A stretch of 64,000 bases of DNA from JAICWP01 sp035278025 (lineage in GTDB: Bacteria > Acidobacteriota > Terriglobia > Terriglobales > Acidobacteriaceae). The DNA lies in assembly GCA_035278025.1 (NCBI GenBank), contig DATEJK010000016.1, positions 29,783 through 93,782 of the forward strand, in the 5' to 3' direction. Position 1 is the first letter of the stretch, and the number at the start of each line of letters is the position of its first letter. The translations under genes were made by a program, and so were the position numbers. This document shows positions 15,264 through 23,074 of this stretch, piece after piece. The notes beneath the pieces were generated by a model. That model worked only from the letters and a program-made list of their open reading frames with translations. It ran no database searches and was not told where the DNA came from.

Positions 15264-16472
15264 TTACCCTGCCAGCTTGGCGATCATGGAGAACAGCGGC
15301 ATGTAAAGCGAAATCACGATGCCGCCTACGCACACGCCCAGAATGCCGATAATGACGGGCTCCAGCATGGCCAACATGTCCTTGGTAGCCGCGTCCACTT
15401 CGTCCTCATAAAAGTCGGCAATCTTCTGCAGCATGGCATCCATGGCGCCCGTAGCCTCGCCCACGCCGATCATCTGCGAAACCATGTTGGGGAAAACGCC
15501 GCATTCTTTCAGGGGATCCACGATGGTGCGGCCTTCTTCGATGGCTTTGCGCACTTTCATCAGCGCCTGCTCCAGGACCGCGTTGCCTGAGGTGCGGGCG
15601 GTGATGGACAAGCCTTCCAGGATGGGAACACCGGAGGTGATCAGGGTGCCCAGGGTGCGGGTGAAGCGGGCGACGGCGATCTTGCGCAGAAGGTTGCCGA
15701 CTACCGGCGCCTTCAGCAGCATGGCATCCAGGGTGTACTTGCCCTTGGGATGCTTGTTTACCTGCCTGAGCCCGAACACGAAGCCCACCACCCCGGCAAT
15801 GAATACCCACCAGAAGTGGCCGACAAAGGCGCTCAGGCCCATGACAATGCGGGTGGGAAGGGGCAGGGCCACGCCCAAGCCGGCAAACAGGTTGGCGAAA
15901 ATCGGAACTACCCACTTGAGCAGCGCGGCCACGATCAAAATCGCGATGCTGATGACAGACACGGGATAGATCAAGGCCGATTTCACGGCGGCTCGCAACT
16001 TCACCGCCTTTTCCACGTATTGCGCCAGGCGCTGCAGAATGGTGTCGAGAATACCGCCGGTTTCGCCGGCCTCGATCATGTTGGTGCTCAGGTCGTCGAA
16101 GATCTTGGGGAAGCCGCGCATGGCATTGGCCAGAGTGGCGCCGCCCTCCACCGCACCCCTGACTCCGGTAAGCGCTTTTTGAAAGGCGGGGTTTTCCTGG
16201 TTGGCGGCCAGAATTTCCAGGCACTGCACCAGGGGCAGCCCGGCATCAATCATCACCGAGAACTGGCGGAAGAAGATGGCGATCTCCTTGGTCTTGACCT
16301 TGCCCGAGCCAAAGGTGGGCAGCGCGAACTCCTTGCCCTTCTCCTTGATGGCGCGGGGCGTAATGCGCTCGCGGCGCAGTTGCGAGGCCAGCATCTCCTT
16401 GCTGCCCGCCACCCGCTCTCCGGCTACTTTTTCTCCCGCCGCGTTCTTGCCGCTAAATGTGAAGACTGGCAT
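15264..16472 (-). CDS. pilC: Type IV pilus inner-membrane platform protein
   Basis: 402 residues, the usual length. PilC/GspF family: N-terminal MPVFTFSGKNAAGEKV and two T2SF cytoplasmic repeats, each followed by membrane helices (SVISIAILIVAALLKWVVPIFA, WVFIAGVVGFVFGL, and the C-terminal VIIGILGVCVGGIVISLYMPLF). It anchors the PilB and PilT motors in the inner membrane. The conserved FFRQFSVMIDAGLPLVQ and PNMVSQMIGVGEATG segments are clear. Part of the minus-strand order pilB-pilT-pilC-pilS-pilR. Confidence 0.95.
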   Translation of the reverse strand: MPVFTFSGKNAAGEKVAGERVAGSKEMLASQLRRERITPRAIKEKGKEFALPTFGSGKVKTKEIAIFFRQFSVMIDAGLPLVQCLEILAANQENPAFQKALTGVRGAVEGGATLANAMRGFPKIFDDLSTNMIEAGETGGILDTILQRLAQYVEKAVKLRAAVKSALIYPVSVISIAILIVAALLKWVVPIFANLFAGLGVALPLPTRIVMGLSAFVGHFWWVFIAGVVGFVFGLRQVNKHPKGKYTLDAMLLKAPVVGNLLRKIAVARFTRTLGTLITSGVPILEGLSITARTSGNAVLEQALMKVRKAIEEGRTIVDPLKECGVFPNMVSQMIGVGEATGAMDAMLQKIADFYEDEVDAATKDMLAMLEPVIIGILGVCVGGIVISLYMPLFSMIAKLAG

Positions 16473-16542
16473 GGTCTACGTTGTCCCTTCTGTGAACTTG
16501 TTCCGGCCCGCCCCGCGGCGAAGCCGGTTACCTAGCGCTTCC

Positions 16543-17676
16543 TCAGTGCTTGCCGGGAGCGGTGGCCTTCATGGCCTGCGCCCCGGTCGTGGTGCGGTTC
16601 AGCAGCCCCGCGCCGCGGTTGATCATTTCCTGCAGCTCTTCCGGCAGGCTGGAGCGCTGCAGCGCGGTTTCCAGCGAAATCTGCCGGTTGGCGTAGGCGG
16701 TGGCCAGCGCCTGGTTGAAGGTCTGCATTCCGAACTTTTCCTGGCCGGACTGCATGGCCGAATAAATCTGGTGGATTTTGTCTTCGCGAATCAGGTTGCG
16801 GATGGCGGGATTGGGCACCATGATCTCCATGGCCATGGCCCGCCCCTGACCGTCCATTTTGGCCAGCAGGCTTTGACAAAGGATGCCTTCCAGCACCAGT
16901 GAAAGCTGGGCCCGGATCTGCGGCTGCTGGTGCGCCGGAAACACGTCAATGATGCGGTTGATGGTGGAGGAGGCGGTGTTGGTGTGCAGCGTGCCGAAGG
17001 TAAGGTGGCCGGTCTCGGCGATGCGCAGGGCCGATTCGATGGTTTCCAGGTCGCGCATTTCGCCGATCAGCACCACGTCCGGGTCTTCGCGCAGCGCCGC
17101 CCGCAGCGCGTCGGTGAACGACTTGGTATCGGAGTGCACTTCGCGCTGGTTCACCAGGCAGTTCTTGTTCTGGTGCACGAACTCGATCGGGTCCTCGATG
17201 GTCAGGATGTGTTCGTGCCGCTCGCTGTTGATCTTGTCAATCATGGCTGCCAGGGTGGTGGACTTACCGGAGCCGGTGGGCCCGGTCACCAATACCAGGC
17301 CGCGCGGTTTGTCGCAGAGCTTGGATACCACCGCCGGCAGCCCCAGCTGGTTGAACGACTTGATCTCGAAAGGAATCACGCGGAAAACCGCGCCCGTGGC
17401 GCCACGCTGGTTGAAGCAATTGGCGCGGAAGCGGGCCAGCCCTTTCAGGCCAAAGGAAAAATCCAGTTCCAGGTTCTCCTCGAAGCGGTGCTTTTGCGCG
17501 TCGGTCATGACGCTGTAGGCGAGCTGCTTGGTATCGGCGGGCGAAAGCGGCGGCAAATCCAGAGGCCGCAGGCTGCCGTGCACGCGCACCTGGGGCGGCG
17601 AGTTGGTGGTGATGTGCAGATCGCTGCCGCCCATCTCCAGCATTCTTTTCAACAGTTCGCTTAGCGTCAGTGCCAT
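16543..17676 (-). CDS. pilT: Type IV pilus retraction ATPase
   Basis: 377 residues. Walker A GPTGSGKST (132-140), Asp box IEDPIEF, Walker B LIGEMRDLETI, His box TGHLTFGTLHTNTA, and the PilT-specific C-terminal AIRNLIREDKIHQI (canonical AIRNLIREGKxHQ) separate it from PilB. PilT depolymerises pili for twitching motility. It lies 21 bp downstream of pilB and 70 bp upstream of pilC. Confidence 0.96.
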   Translation of the reverse strand: MALTLSELLKRMLEMGGSDLHITTNSPPQVRVHGSLRPLDLPPLSPADTKQLAYSVMTDAQKHRFEENLELDFSFGLKGLARFRANCFNQRGATGAVFRVIPFEIKSFNQLGLPAVVSKLCDKPRGLVLVTGPTGSGKSTTLAAMIDKINSERHEHILTIEDPIEFVHQNKNCLVNQREVHSDTKSFTDALRAALREDPDVVLIGEMRDLETIESALRIAETGHLTFGTLHTNTASSTINRIIDVFPAHQQPQIRAQLSLVLEGILCQSLLAKMDGQGRAMAMEIMVPNPAIRNLIREDKIHQIYSAMQSGQEKFGMQTFNQALATAYANRQISLETALQRSSLPEELQEMINRGAGLLNRTTTGAQAMKATAPGKH

Positions 17677-17697
17677 GAGTCCTTTTTTCCTTCCCCT

Positions 17698-19413
17698 TTA
17701 GTGAATGGTTTCGCGCGCTACCTCTTCCAGAGTGGTGACGCCTTGCATCACCTTCACCAGGCCGCTGCGCCGGAGCGTAAGCATGCCCCGCTCGATGGCC
17801 TTCTTCTTCAGTTCCAGGGAGGATGCGCCCACCAGAATCAGGTCCTTAATCTCGTCATCTACCTCCATCACCTCGTACAGACCGCAGCGTCCCTTGTAGC
17901 CGGTGTTGTTGCAGGTAGAACAGCCTTTGCCTTTCTTGATCTTCACCGTCTTCACTTCCTGCGGAGTAAAGCCCTCCTCCAGCAGCGTCTGCTGGGGAAC
18001 ATCCACCACCTCCGCGCACTCGCTGCATACGCGGCGCACCAGGCGCTGGGCGCAGATCAGGTGCACGGCGGTAGCCACCAGGAAGGGTTCAATGCCCATG
18101 TTCATCAGGCGGGTGATGGTTTCCGGCGCCCCGTTGGTGTGCAGAGTAGAGAGAACCAGGTGGCCGGTAAGAGCCGCTTTGATGGCGATTTCAGCGGTTT
18201 CAAAGTCGCGGATTTCACCCACCAGGATGATGTTCGGGTCCTGCCGCAAAAAGGCGCGCAGCGCGGCCGCGAAGTTCAGGCCGATCTGCTCCTTCATCTG
18301 CACCTGGTTCACGCCCCCCAACTGAAACTCCACCGGGTCTTCCGCGGTCATGATGTTGGTTTCGGGCGTGTTCAGCCGGGCGATGGAGGAGTAAAGGGTG
18401 TTGGTTTTTCCCGAGCCCGTGGGCCCGGTCACCAGAACCATTCCATAAGGCTTAAGAATGGCCTTTTCGAACTTGACCAGCGATTCCGCCTCGAAGCCCA
18501 GCTTGGTCATGTCCAGGCGCAGGTTTTCCTTGTCCAGCAGGCGCAGCACGATCTTTTCGCCCCACAGCGTGGGCAGCGTGCTGACGCGGAAATCCAGGGT
18601 CTTCTTTTTGCCTGCCAGATTGACCTTCAGCATGATGCGGCCGTCCTGCGGCAGCCGCTTCTCGCTGATGTCCAGCTTGGCCATGATCTTCACCCGCGAG
18701 GTGATGGCGTCTTTGAGCTTGATGGGCGGCGACATGATGTTCTGCAGCACGCCATCTATGCGGAAGCGCACGCGAAATTCCTTTTCATACGGTTCCATGT
18801 GGATGTCGCTGGCGCCGCGCTTCACCGCGTCGGTCAGGATGATGTTCACCAGCTTGACGATGGGCGCTTCGTCGGCGGCGCGTTCCAGGTCGGCCAGGTC
18901 CATCTCCTCCTGTTCCGACTGCAGCTCAACGTCGGCATCTCCCAGCTCCGCCATGGACTGCATGACCTGGTCCAGCTCTTCCTGCTGATTCTCTCCGTAG
19001 GCTTTTTCAATGCCTGCCGCGATGGCCGCTTCCGACGCCACCACCGGCTCAATGTTAAAGCCGGTCATGAACTTAATGTCGTCCATGGCGAACACGTTGG
19101 TGGGGTCCACCATGGCAATGGTGAGCGACGCTCCCACCCGGCTCAGAGGCAGAATCTGGTAGCGTTTGGCGGTTTCCACTGGCACCAGCTTCACCACCGC
19201 AGGATCAATTTCGAAATAGGACAGGTTGATGGCGGGAACGCCGTACTGCTTGGAAAGGAAGTTGGTTACATCCTCGTCGCTCATGACGCCAAGCTTGACC
19301 AGGGCAGTCCCCAGGCGGCAGTTGTCTTCCTTCTGCTTCTTGACCGCCTGGTCCAATTGCTCCGGGGTGATGATCTTCTCTTTAACGAGAAGGTCGCCCA
19401 GCCTCTGAGACAT
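17698..19413 (-). CDS. pilB: Type IV pilus assembly ATPase
   Basis: 571 residues. Two N-terminal MshEN/T2SSE_N-like segments (1-150) are followed by the motor domain with Walker A GPTGSGKTN (330-338), AEDPVEF, LVGEIRDFETAEIA and TGHLVLSTLHTN. A tetracysteine zinc site is formed by CSECAE and CSTCNNTGYKGRCG near residues 470-520. It powers pilus extension. First gene of the minus-strand pil run. No major pilin gene is adjacent in the window, so pilA must lie elsewhere. Confidence 0.96.
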   Translation of the reverse strand: MSQRLGDLLVKEKIITPEQLDQAVKKQKEDNCRLGTALVKLGVMSDEDVTNFLSKQYGVPAINLSYFEIDPAVVKLVPVETAKRYQILPLSRVGASLTIAMVDPTNVFAMDDIKFMTGFNIEPVVASEAAIAAGIEKAYGENQQEELDQVMQSMAELGDADVELQSEQEEMDLADLERAADEAPIVKLVNIILTDAVKRGASDIHMEPYEKEFRVRFRIDGVLQNIMSPPIKLKDAITSRVKIMAKLDISEKRLPQDGRIMLKVNLAGKKKTLDFRVSTLPTLWGEKIVLRLLDKENLRLDMTKLGFEAESLVKFEKAILKPYGMVLVTGPTGSGKTNTLYSSIARLNTPETNIMTAEDPVEFQLGGVNQVQMKEQIGLNFAAALRAFLRQDPNIILVGEIRDFETAEIAIKAALTGHLVLSTLHTNGAPETITRLMNMGIEPFLVATAVHLICAQRLVRRVCSECAEVVDVPQQTLLEEGFTPQEVKTVKIKKGKGCSTCNNTGYKGRCGLYEVMEVDDEIKDLILVGASSLELKKKAIERGMLTLRRSGLVKVMQGVTTLEEVARETIH

Positions 19414-19994
19414 ACGCCGGCACTCCTATTTGCAGGAACGCAGTTTTAATTTGAAGCGCACCTTTCCGGGGGACGGAGCGGGCGCCACTCGTGGGGGAGT
19501 TTGGCTTGCTGCTTAGGGGAACTTGCAGCCTAGTTTTCTATGACAGAAATTGTCAATCCTGAACGGCGCTGAGCCAAGTAACTTTGGTACTCGCCAGCAT
19601 GACTGTAAGCCATTGACCCCTCGTAAGTTGCTGAAAGCGCTTCCAGCGGGCACTTGGATGATTCCCGGTTTTCGACCCGCAAATGAGGCCCGGTTGCGAT
19701 GAACAAGCCTCACGGCGGTTTCGCAGGGGCAACGAGTACAATCAAACCCGTTCAAGGCACCCTCTGAAGAAGAGTTGGAGCACGATTATCTGTGGCGGAT
19801 AGTTAGCGGGTTGCCCGAGCGCGGCCACATTGGAATCTTTAAACCTGGCGGAACTCACCGGGCTGGTCTACGGTGTTACTCCTCGCCCCCGGAAGCGCCG
19901 GTTTTACCGACCCTGCGTTCCTGGCGCTGGGAGTTCGCATCCCGAGGAGCCAGGTGCAAAATAGTCATAGCAGAGCTTCGAGGTGAACTAACTA
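19414..19994. other. Intergenic region between pilB and araB
   Basis: About 580 bp between divergent pilB and araB with no supported gene. On the minus strand TTGACA (19551-19556) and a weak TAGGCT about 18 bp on could be the pil promoter; it overlaps a palindrome TGACA-GAAAT-TGTCA (19541-19555), a candidate operator. I saw no sigma-54 element on the minus strand, no tRNA and no terminator. Short translations here are low quality. Confidence 0.45.
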
Positions 19995-21590
19995 ATGGCC
20001 ATTGTGGCAGGGGTTGATTTCGGAACTCTAAGCGTCCGTGTTTCCATCGTGGATAGCGAGCGGGGCCTGCTGCACTCGGCCCTCGCCGAGTACCCCCTGC
20101 ATCGCCAGCGCAGTGATCCCGAGTATGCCACCCAGTCGCATGATGACCACATGCACGCCTTGGCTGAGGCTACGCGCGCCGCGCTCAAGGAGGCGCGTGT
20201 TCCCGGCGAGCGCATCGCAGCCATCGCTCTCGACACCACCGGCTCTTCCGTTATTCCGGTGGGGCGAGATCTCAAACCTCTGGGCGAATATTATTTGTGG
20301 TGCGATCACCGCGCCAAGGGCGAAGCCTCGGAAATCACCGAGGCAGCCCTCCGCACCCGCCTGCCGGCCATCGAGTGGTGCGGCGGCGTTTACTCCTCGG
20401 AGTGGGGTTTCTCCAAGTTGCTGCACTGGCTGCGGCACAATCCTTCGCGGCGCGCCGAGTTTGTTTCCGCCTTAGAGCACTGCGACATGGTGGCGGCCAC
20501 CCTCTGCGGCATTACCGATGCCCGGCAGGTGAAGCGCAGCGTGTGCGCCATGGGGCACAAATGGATGTGGAACGCTGACCTGGGCGGCCTGCCGCCGGAG
20601 GAATTCCTCGCCGGCGTGGATCCCCTGCTGGCCGGCGTGCGCGCCAAATTGGACGGCCAGTACGCCACCTCCGACCAGATTGCCGGCCATCTCTCCCCCC
20701 ATTGGGCGGACAAGCTGGGATTGAAACCCGGAATCCCCATTCCCGTCGGCGCCTTTGACGCCCACTGGGATGCCATCGGCGCCGGCTGCCAGACCGATGA
20801 CATGGTCAACGTCATCGGTACTTCTACCTGCATCATCGGCATCACCCAGTCGCCCAACCTGGTTCCCGGCGTCTGCGGCGTGGTTCGCGGCAGCGTGCAT
20901 CCCCAGCACACCGGGATTGAGGCCGGACTTTCCGCCGTGGGCGATATTTTCAGCGCTATCGCCGCGCGCGCCGGCACCGATGTGAGCGCACTCACCAGCG
21001 GCCTGGAAAACTATCGCGCCGGGCAGACCGGATTGCTGCGCATGACCTGGGACAATGGCGACCGCACTGTTCTGGTTAATCCCAATCTGCGCGGCATTAC
21101 CCTGGGCTGGAACCTGCAGAGTACCGCACAGGACGAGCTGTTTGCCGCCATCGAAGGCACCGCCTTCCACACCCGCGTAATTCTTGACCGCATGGCAGAG
21201 CACGGGGTGCGGATCAAACGTGTGATCAATGCCGGCGGTATTCCCCTGAAAAACGCGGTTCTCAATCAGGTGTACGCCAACGTCCTGGGCCGGCCCGTGC
21301 TGGTGCCGAGTGGCAACGTAGTCGGGCTGGGCTCGGCCATCTTCGCCTTTCTGGCCTCAGATACGTTCAAAACCATCGAAGAGGCGCAAGCCCGCGTGTG
21401 CCCGCCGCACAGGACTTATGTGCCGGATGCGGATGCAGAGGCGGTCTATGCCCAGCTTTATCCCCTGTTCCGCGATTTGTACTTCGGGTTGGGAGAACCG
21501 GGGCGCGGTCCCTTTTCCCGCGTGCTGCCGGAACTGATTCGCCTGGCGGAAGGGACACGCAGGCCCGGAGCCACTGCAAAGGCAGGGTGA
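19995..21590 (+). CDS. araB: Ribulokinase (FGGY family)
   Basis: 531 residues. Opens with the FGGY phosphate-binding motif VDFGTLSVRVSIVD; AraB-type segments follow: LDTTGSSVIPV, EYYLWCDHRAKGEA, WGFSKLLHWLRHN, GAFDAHWDAIGAG and the C-terminal INAGGIPLKNAVLNQVYANVL...GLGSAIFAFLA. It phosphorylates L-ribulose to L-ribulose-5-phosphate with ATP in L-arabinose use. Shine-Dalgarno GAGGTGA precedes ATG 19995. No araA, araD or araC lies nearby, so the gene stands alone; the family also includes other pentulose kinases. Confidence 0.85.
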   Translation: MAIVAGVDFGTLSVRVSIVDSERGLLHSALAEYPLHRQRSDPEYATQSHDDHMHALAEATRAALKEARVPGERIAAIALDTTGSSVIPVGRDLKPLGEYYLWCDHRAKGEASEITEAALRTRLPAIEWCGGVYSSEWGFSKLLHWLRHNPSRRAEFVSALEHCDMVAATLCGITDARQVKRSVCAMGHKWMWNADLGGLPPEEFLAGVDPLLAGVRAKLDGQYATSDQIAGHLSPHWADKLGLKPGIPIPVGAFDAHWDAIGAGCQTDDMVNVIGTSTCIIGITQSPNLVPGVCGVVRGSVHPQHTGIEAGLSAVGDIFSAIAARAGTDVSALTSGLENYRAGQTGLLRMTWDNGDRTVLVNPNLRGITLGWNLQSTAQDELFAAIEGTAFHTRVILDRMAEHGVRIKRVINAGGIPLKNAVLNQVYANVLGRPVLVPSGNVVGLGSAIFAFLASDTFKTIEEAQARVCPPHRTYVPDADAEAVYAQLYPLFRDLYFGLGEPGRGPFSRVLPELIRLAEGTRRPGATAKAG

Positions 21591-21609
21591 TGGGCCAGCA
21601 ATAGCGGGC

Positions 21610-21945
21610 CTACGATTTTCCCCGCCGCCGCGGACGACTTTTTCTTCGCTCACGGGAGAGGGCAGGCCACTCGTGCTTCTCCATGTCCACCCGGTTGCCC
21701 CGAAAGGCGACTCCCTCAGCTTCCAGGCGGAAGCGCTGCTCCAGGCCGGATTCCCCTTGCAGCCGGATATGGCCTCCCGCCCCCACCACGCGGTGCCAGG
21801 GCAAACCAGTGGCAGTGGGAGAATGCAGCGCCCAGACCACCTGGCGTGCCGCGCCAGGATGGCCCGCCACCCGCGCCACCCCACCATAGGTACACACCCG
21901 GCCGCGCGGGATCTTGCGCACAGTCGCCAGCAATCGCGTGAACAT
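21610..21945 (-). CDS. Alkyltransferase-like protein (ATL, MGMT fold lacking the Cys)
   Basis: 111 residues with the DNA-binding half of O6-alkylguanine-DNA alkyltransferase: IPRGRVCTYGGVARVAG, an arginine-containing helix (RQVVWALHS) and the active-site loop PWHRVV at residues 49-54. The acceptor cysteine of PCHRV is Trp (W50), the defining change of ATL proteins, which bind O6-alkylguanine and hand the lesion to nucleotide excision repair rather than dealkylating it. The C-terminal tail is basic (SRERRKSRPRRRGKS). It begins 5 bp after the EamA gene on the same strand. Confidence 0.88.
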   Translation of the reverse strand: MFTRLLATVRKIPRGRVCTYGGVARVAGHPGAARQVVWALHSPTATGLPWHRVVGAGGHIRLQGESGLEQRFRLEAEGVAFRGNRVDMEKHEWPALSRERRKSRPRRRGKS

Positions 21946-21950
21946 GTTCA

Positions 21951-22391
21951 CTAACGGTACATTATGAGGCCAAGCCCGGCGATACAGAGCACAATGCCAA
22001 ACGCTCCCCGAGCCCCCAGATGTTCGCGGAAGAGGGTCAACCCAATTACCACCAGAAGCAGAGCGGTGGCCACATTGGCGATCAGTGAGGCCACGCTGAT
22101 ACGCCAGCCGGCACGGTAAGCTACTACGAATCCCAACTCGATGCCCACAATGGCCACGCCCACCGCCACGCTCCCCCAGTTCAAATGTTTCCACGAGGAG
22201 CGTAGCGAATACCCTGGATAAAAAGGCAGGATAAGCAGCGACACGATCAACGCGGTCACGTAATTCACCGTGACTGAGAGCATGGGATTTACTTGCGGGG
22301 AAACTGATTTTTGTGCGATGTGGTACAGGGTGGTTGCGCCTACGGCCAGCAGCAGCGGCAGATAGAAGATCACGGATTCCGAATTTAACAC
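21951..22391 (-). CDS. EamA/DMT-type membrane protein (half-size)
   Basis: 146 residues, about five membrane helices (YLPLLLAVGATTLYHI, VTVNYVTALIVSLLILPF, VAVGVAIVGIELGFVVAY, LIANVATALLLVVIGLTLF, AFGIVLCIAGLGLIMY). This is one EamA repeat; canonical DMT permeases have two, so it probably works as a dimer like EmrE-type proteins. Start is GTG at 22391. Probably co-transcribed with the ATL gene. Substrate unknown. Confidence 0.7.
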   Translation of the reverse strand: MLNSESVIFYLPLLLAVGATTLYHIAQKSVSPQVNPMLSVTVNYVTALIVSLLILPFYPGYSLRSSWKHLNWGSVAVGVAIVGIELGFVVAYRAGWRISVASLIANVATALLLVVIGLTLFREHLGARGAFGIVLCIAGLGLIMYR

Positions 22392-22424
22392 TCGCAGGTC
22401 ATGCTATCCAGAGGGCGCGGGCAC

Positions 22425-22455
22425 AATAAAGGGACGGCGCTGGAGCGCCATCCCT
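22425..22455 (-). terminator. Terminator of the STAS gene
   Basis: Read on the minus strand, GGGA-TGGCGCT-CC-AGCGCC-G-TCCC forms a GC-rich hairpin (one mismatch) followed by TTTATTGTG, 20 bp after the stop of the STAS gene. The tract is short but fits a rho-independent terminator. Confidence 0.55.
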
Positions 22456-22474
22456 GCGAGATGAGCGGCCAGGG

Positions 22475-22834
22475 TTAGGCGACAGCCGCCTTGCCAAATG
22501 CCTTAATGGCTTTTTCCTGGCTCTCGTAAACGTCGAACACGGTAAGCAGTTTGGTCACCTGTAGCAGGTCTCCCACACGCTGCGTCAGATTGGCCAGCTT
22601 AATGCTGCCGCCGGCGTTGCGTGCCGTAGTGTAGAGCCCAACCAGCGTTCCCAACCCGCCGCTATCTATGTAGGTAACGCCACCCAGATTGAGCACAATC
22701 TGCTTTTTGCCGGCGGCCACCAGATCCTTTACTTGCTCCCGCAGCGCGGCCGCCTCGTCCCCGAACACGATGCGCCCGCTGCATTCCAATACCGTGATGC
22801 CGTCTACCAGGTGGGTAGCTATTTTCAGTTGCAT
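22475..22834 (-). CDS. STAS-domain anti-sigma factor antagonist (phosphorylatable)
   Basis: 119-residue single STAS domain of the SpoIIAA/RsbV type. The switch motif is YIDSGGLGTLVG with S58 as the expected phosphorylation site. Such proteins release a sigma factor by binding its anti-sigma kinase; dephosphorylation activates them. Neither a kinase nor a sigma gene is adjacent. It is preceded by a normal leader and followed by a hairpin terminator, so it appears monocistronic. Confidence 0.88.
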   Translation of the reverse strand: MQLKIATHLVDGITVLECSGRIVFGDEAAALREQVKDLVAAGKKQIVLNLGGVTYIDSGGLGTLVGLYTTARNAGGSIKLANLTQRVGDLLQVTKLLTVFDVYESQEKAIKAFGKAAVA

Positions 22835-23053
22835 GACACCCTCCCACGACCCTCGAACTCGCCTGCAAGAGTAGCGCCGATGGCGGCGCTACCGCAAGGA
22901 CCAAGAACAAAATGTGTGCGGTTGGGAGAGGGCGTGTGATCCCGCATAGCTCTTTTCCGGCGGGCGCCGCCATGGGTCGGAAGCTGGACGCGCGTTCTAA
23001 TTGCATGTCAATAAGCCACTTTCAGGCATGCAGAATCGGATATCCTCATCACG

Positions 23054-23059
23054 TATAAT
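23054..23059 (+). promoter_or_regulatory. -10 element upstream of dnaX
   Basis: A perfect TATAAT lies 16 bp before the dnaX ATG with no clear -35 box at 17 bp. The message would have a very short leader without a Shine-Dalgarno (TTTTTCTCCCCT before ATG), so translation may be near-leaderless. Confidence 0.4.
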
Positions 23060-23074
23060 CAATTTTTCTCCCCT

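Noticed and set aside
19419..19433. Sigma-54-like GGCAC...TTGC on the plus strand just upstream of pilB
   Set aside because: It points away from pilB and the GG-to-GC spacing is 11, not the required 10.
17701..19449. Long open frame antisense to pilB (582 codons), and similar ones antisense to coxA/coxC (8489-10036) and pilS (13693-15228)
   Set aside because: High-GC genes leave open shadow frames. The translations are His/Arg/Gln-rich with no domains, while the opposite strand encodes well-known proteins.
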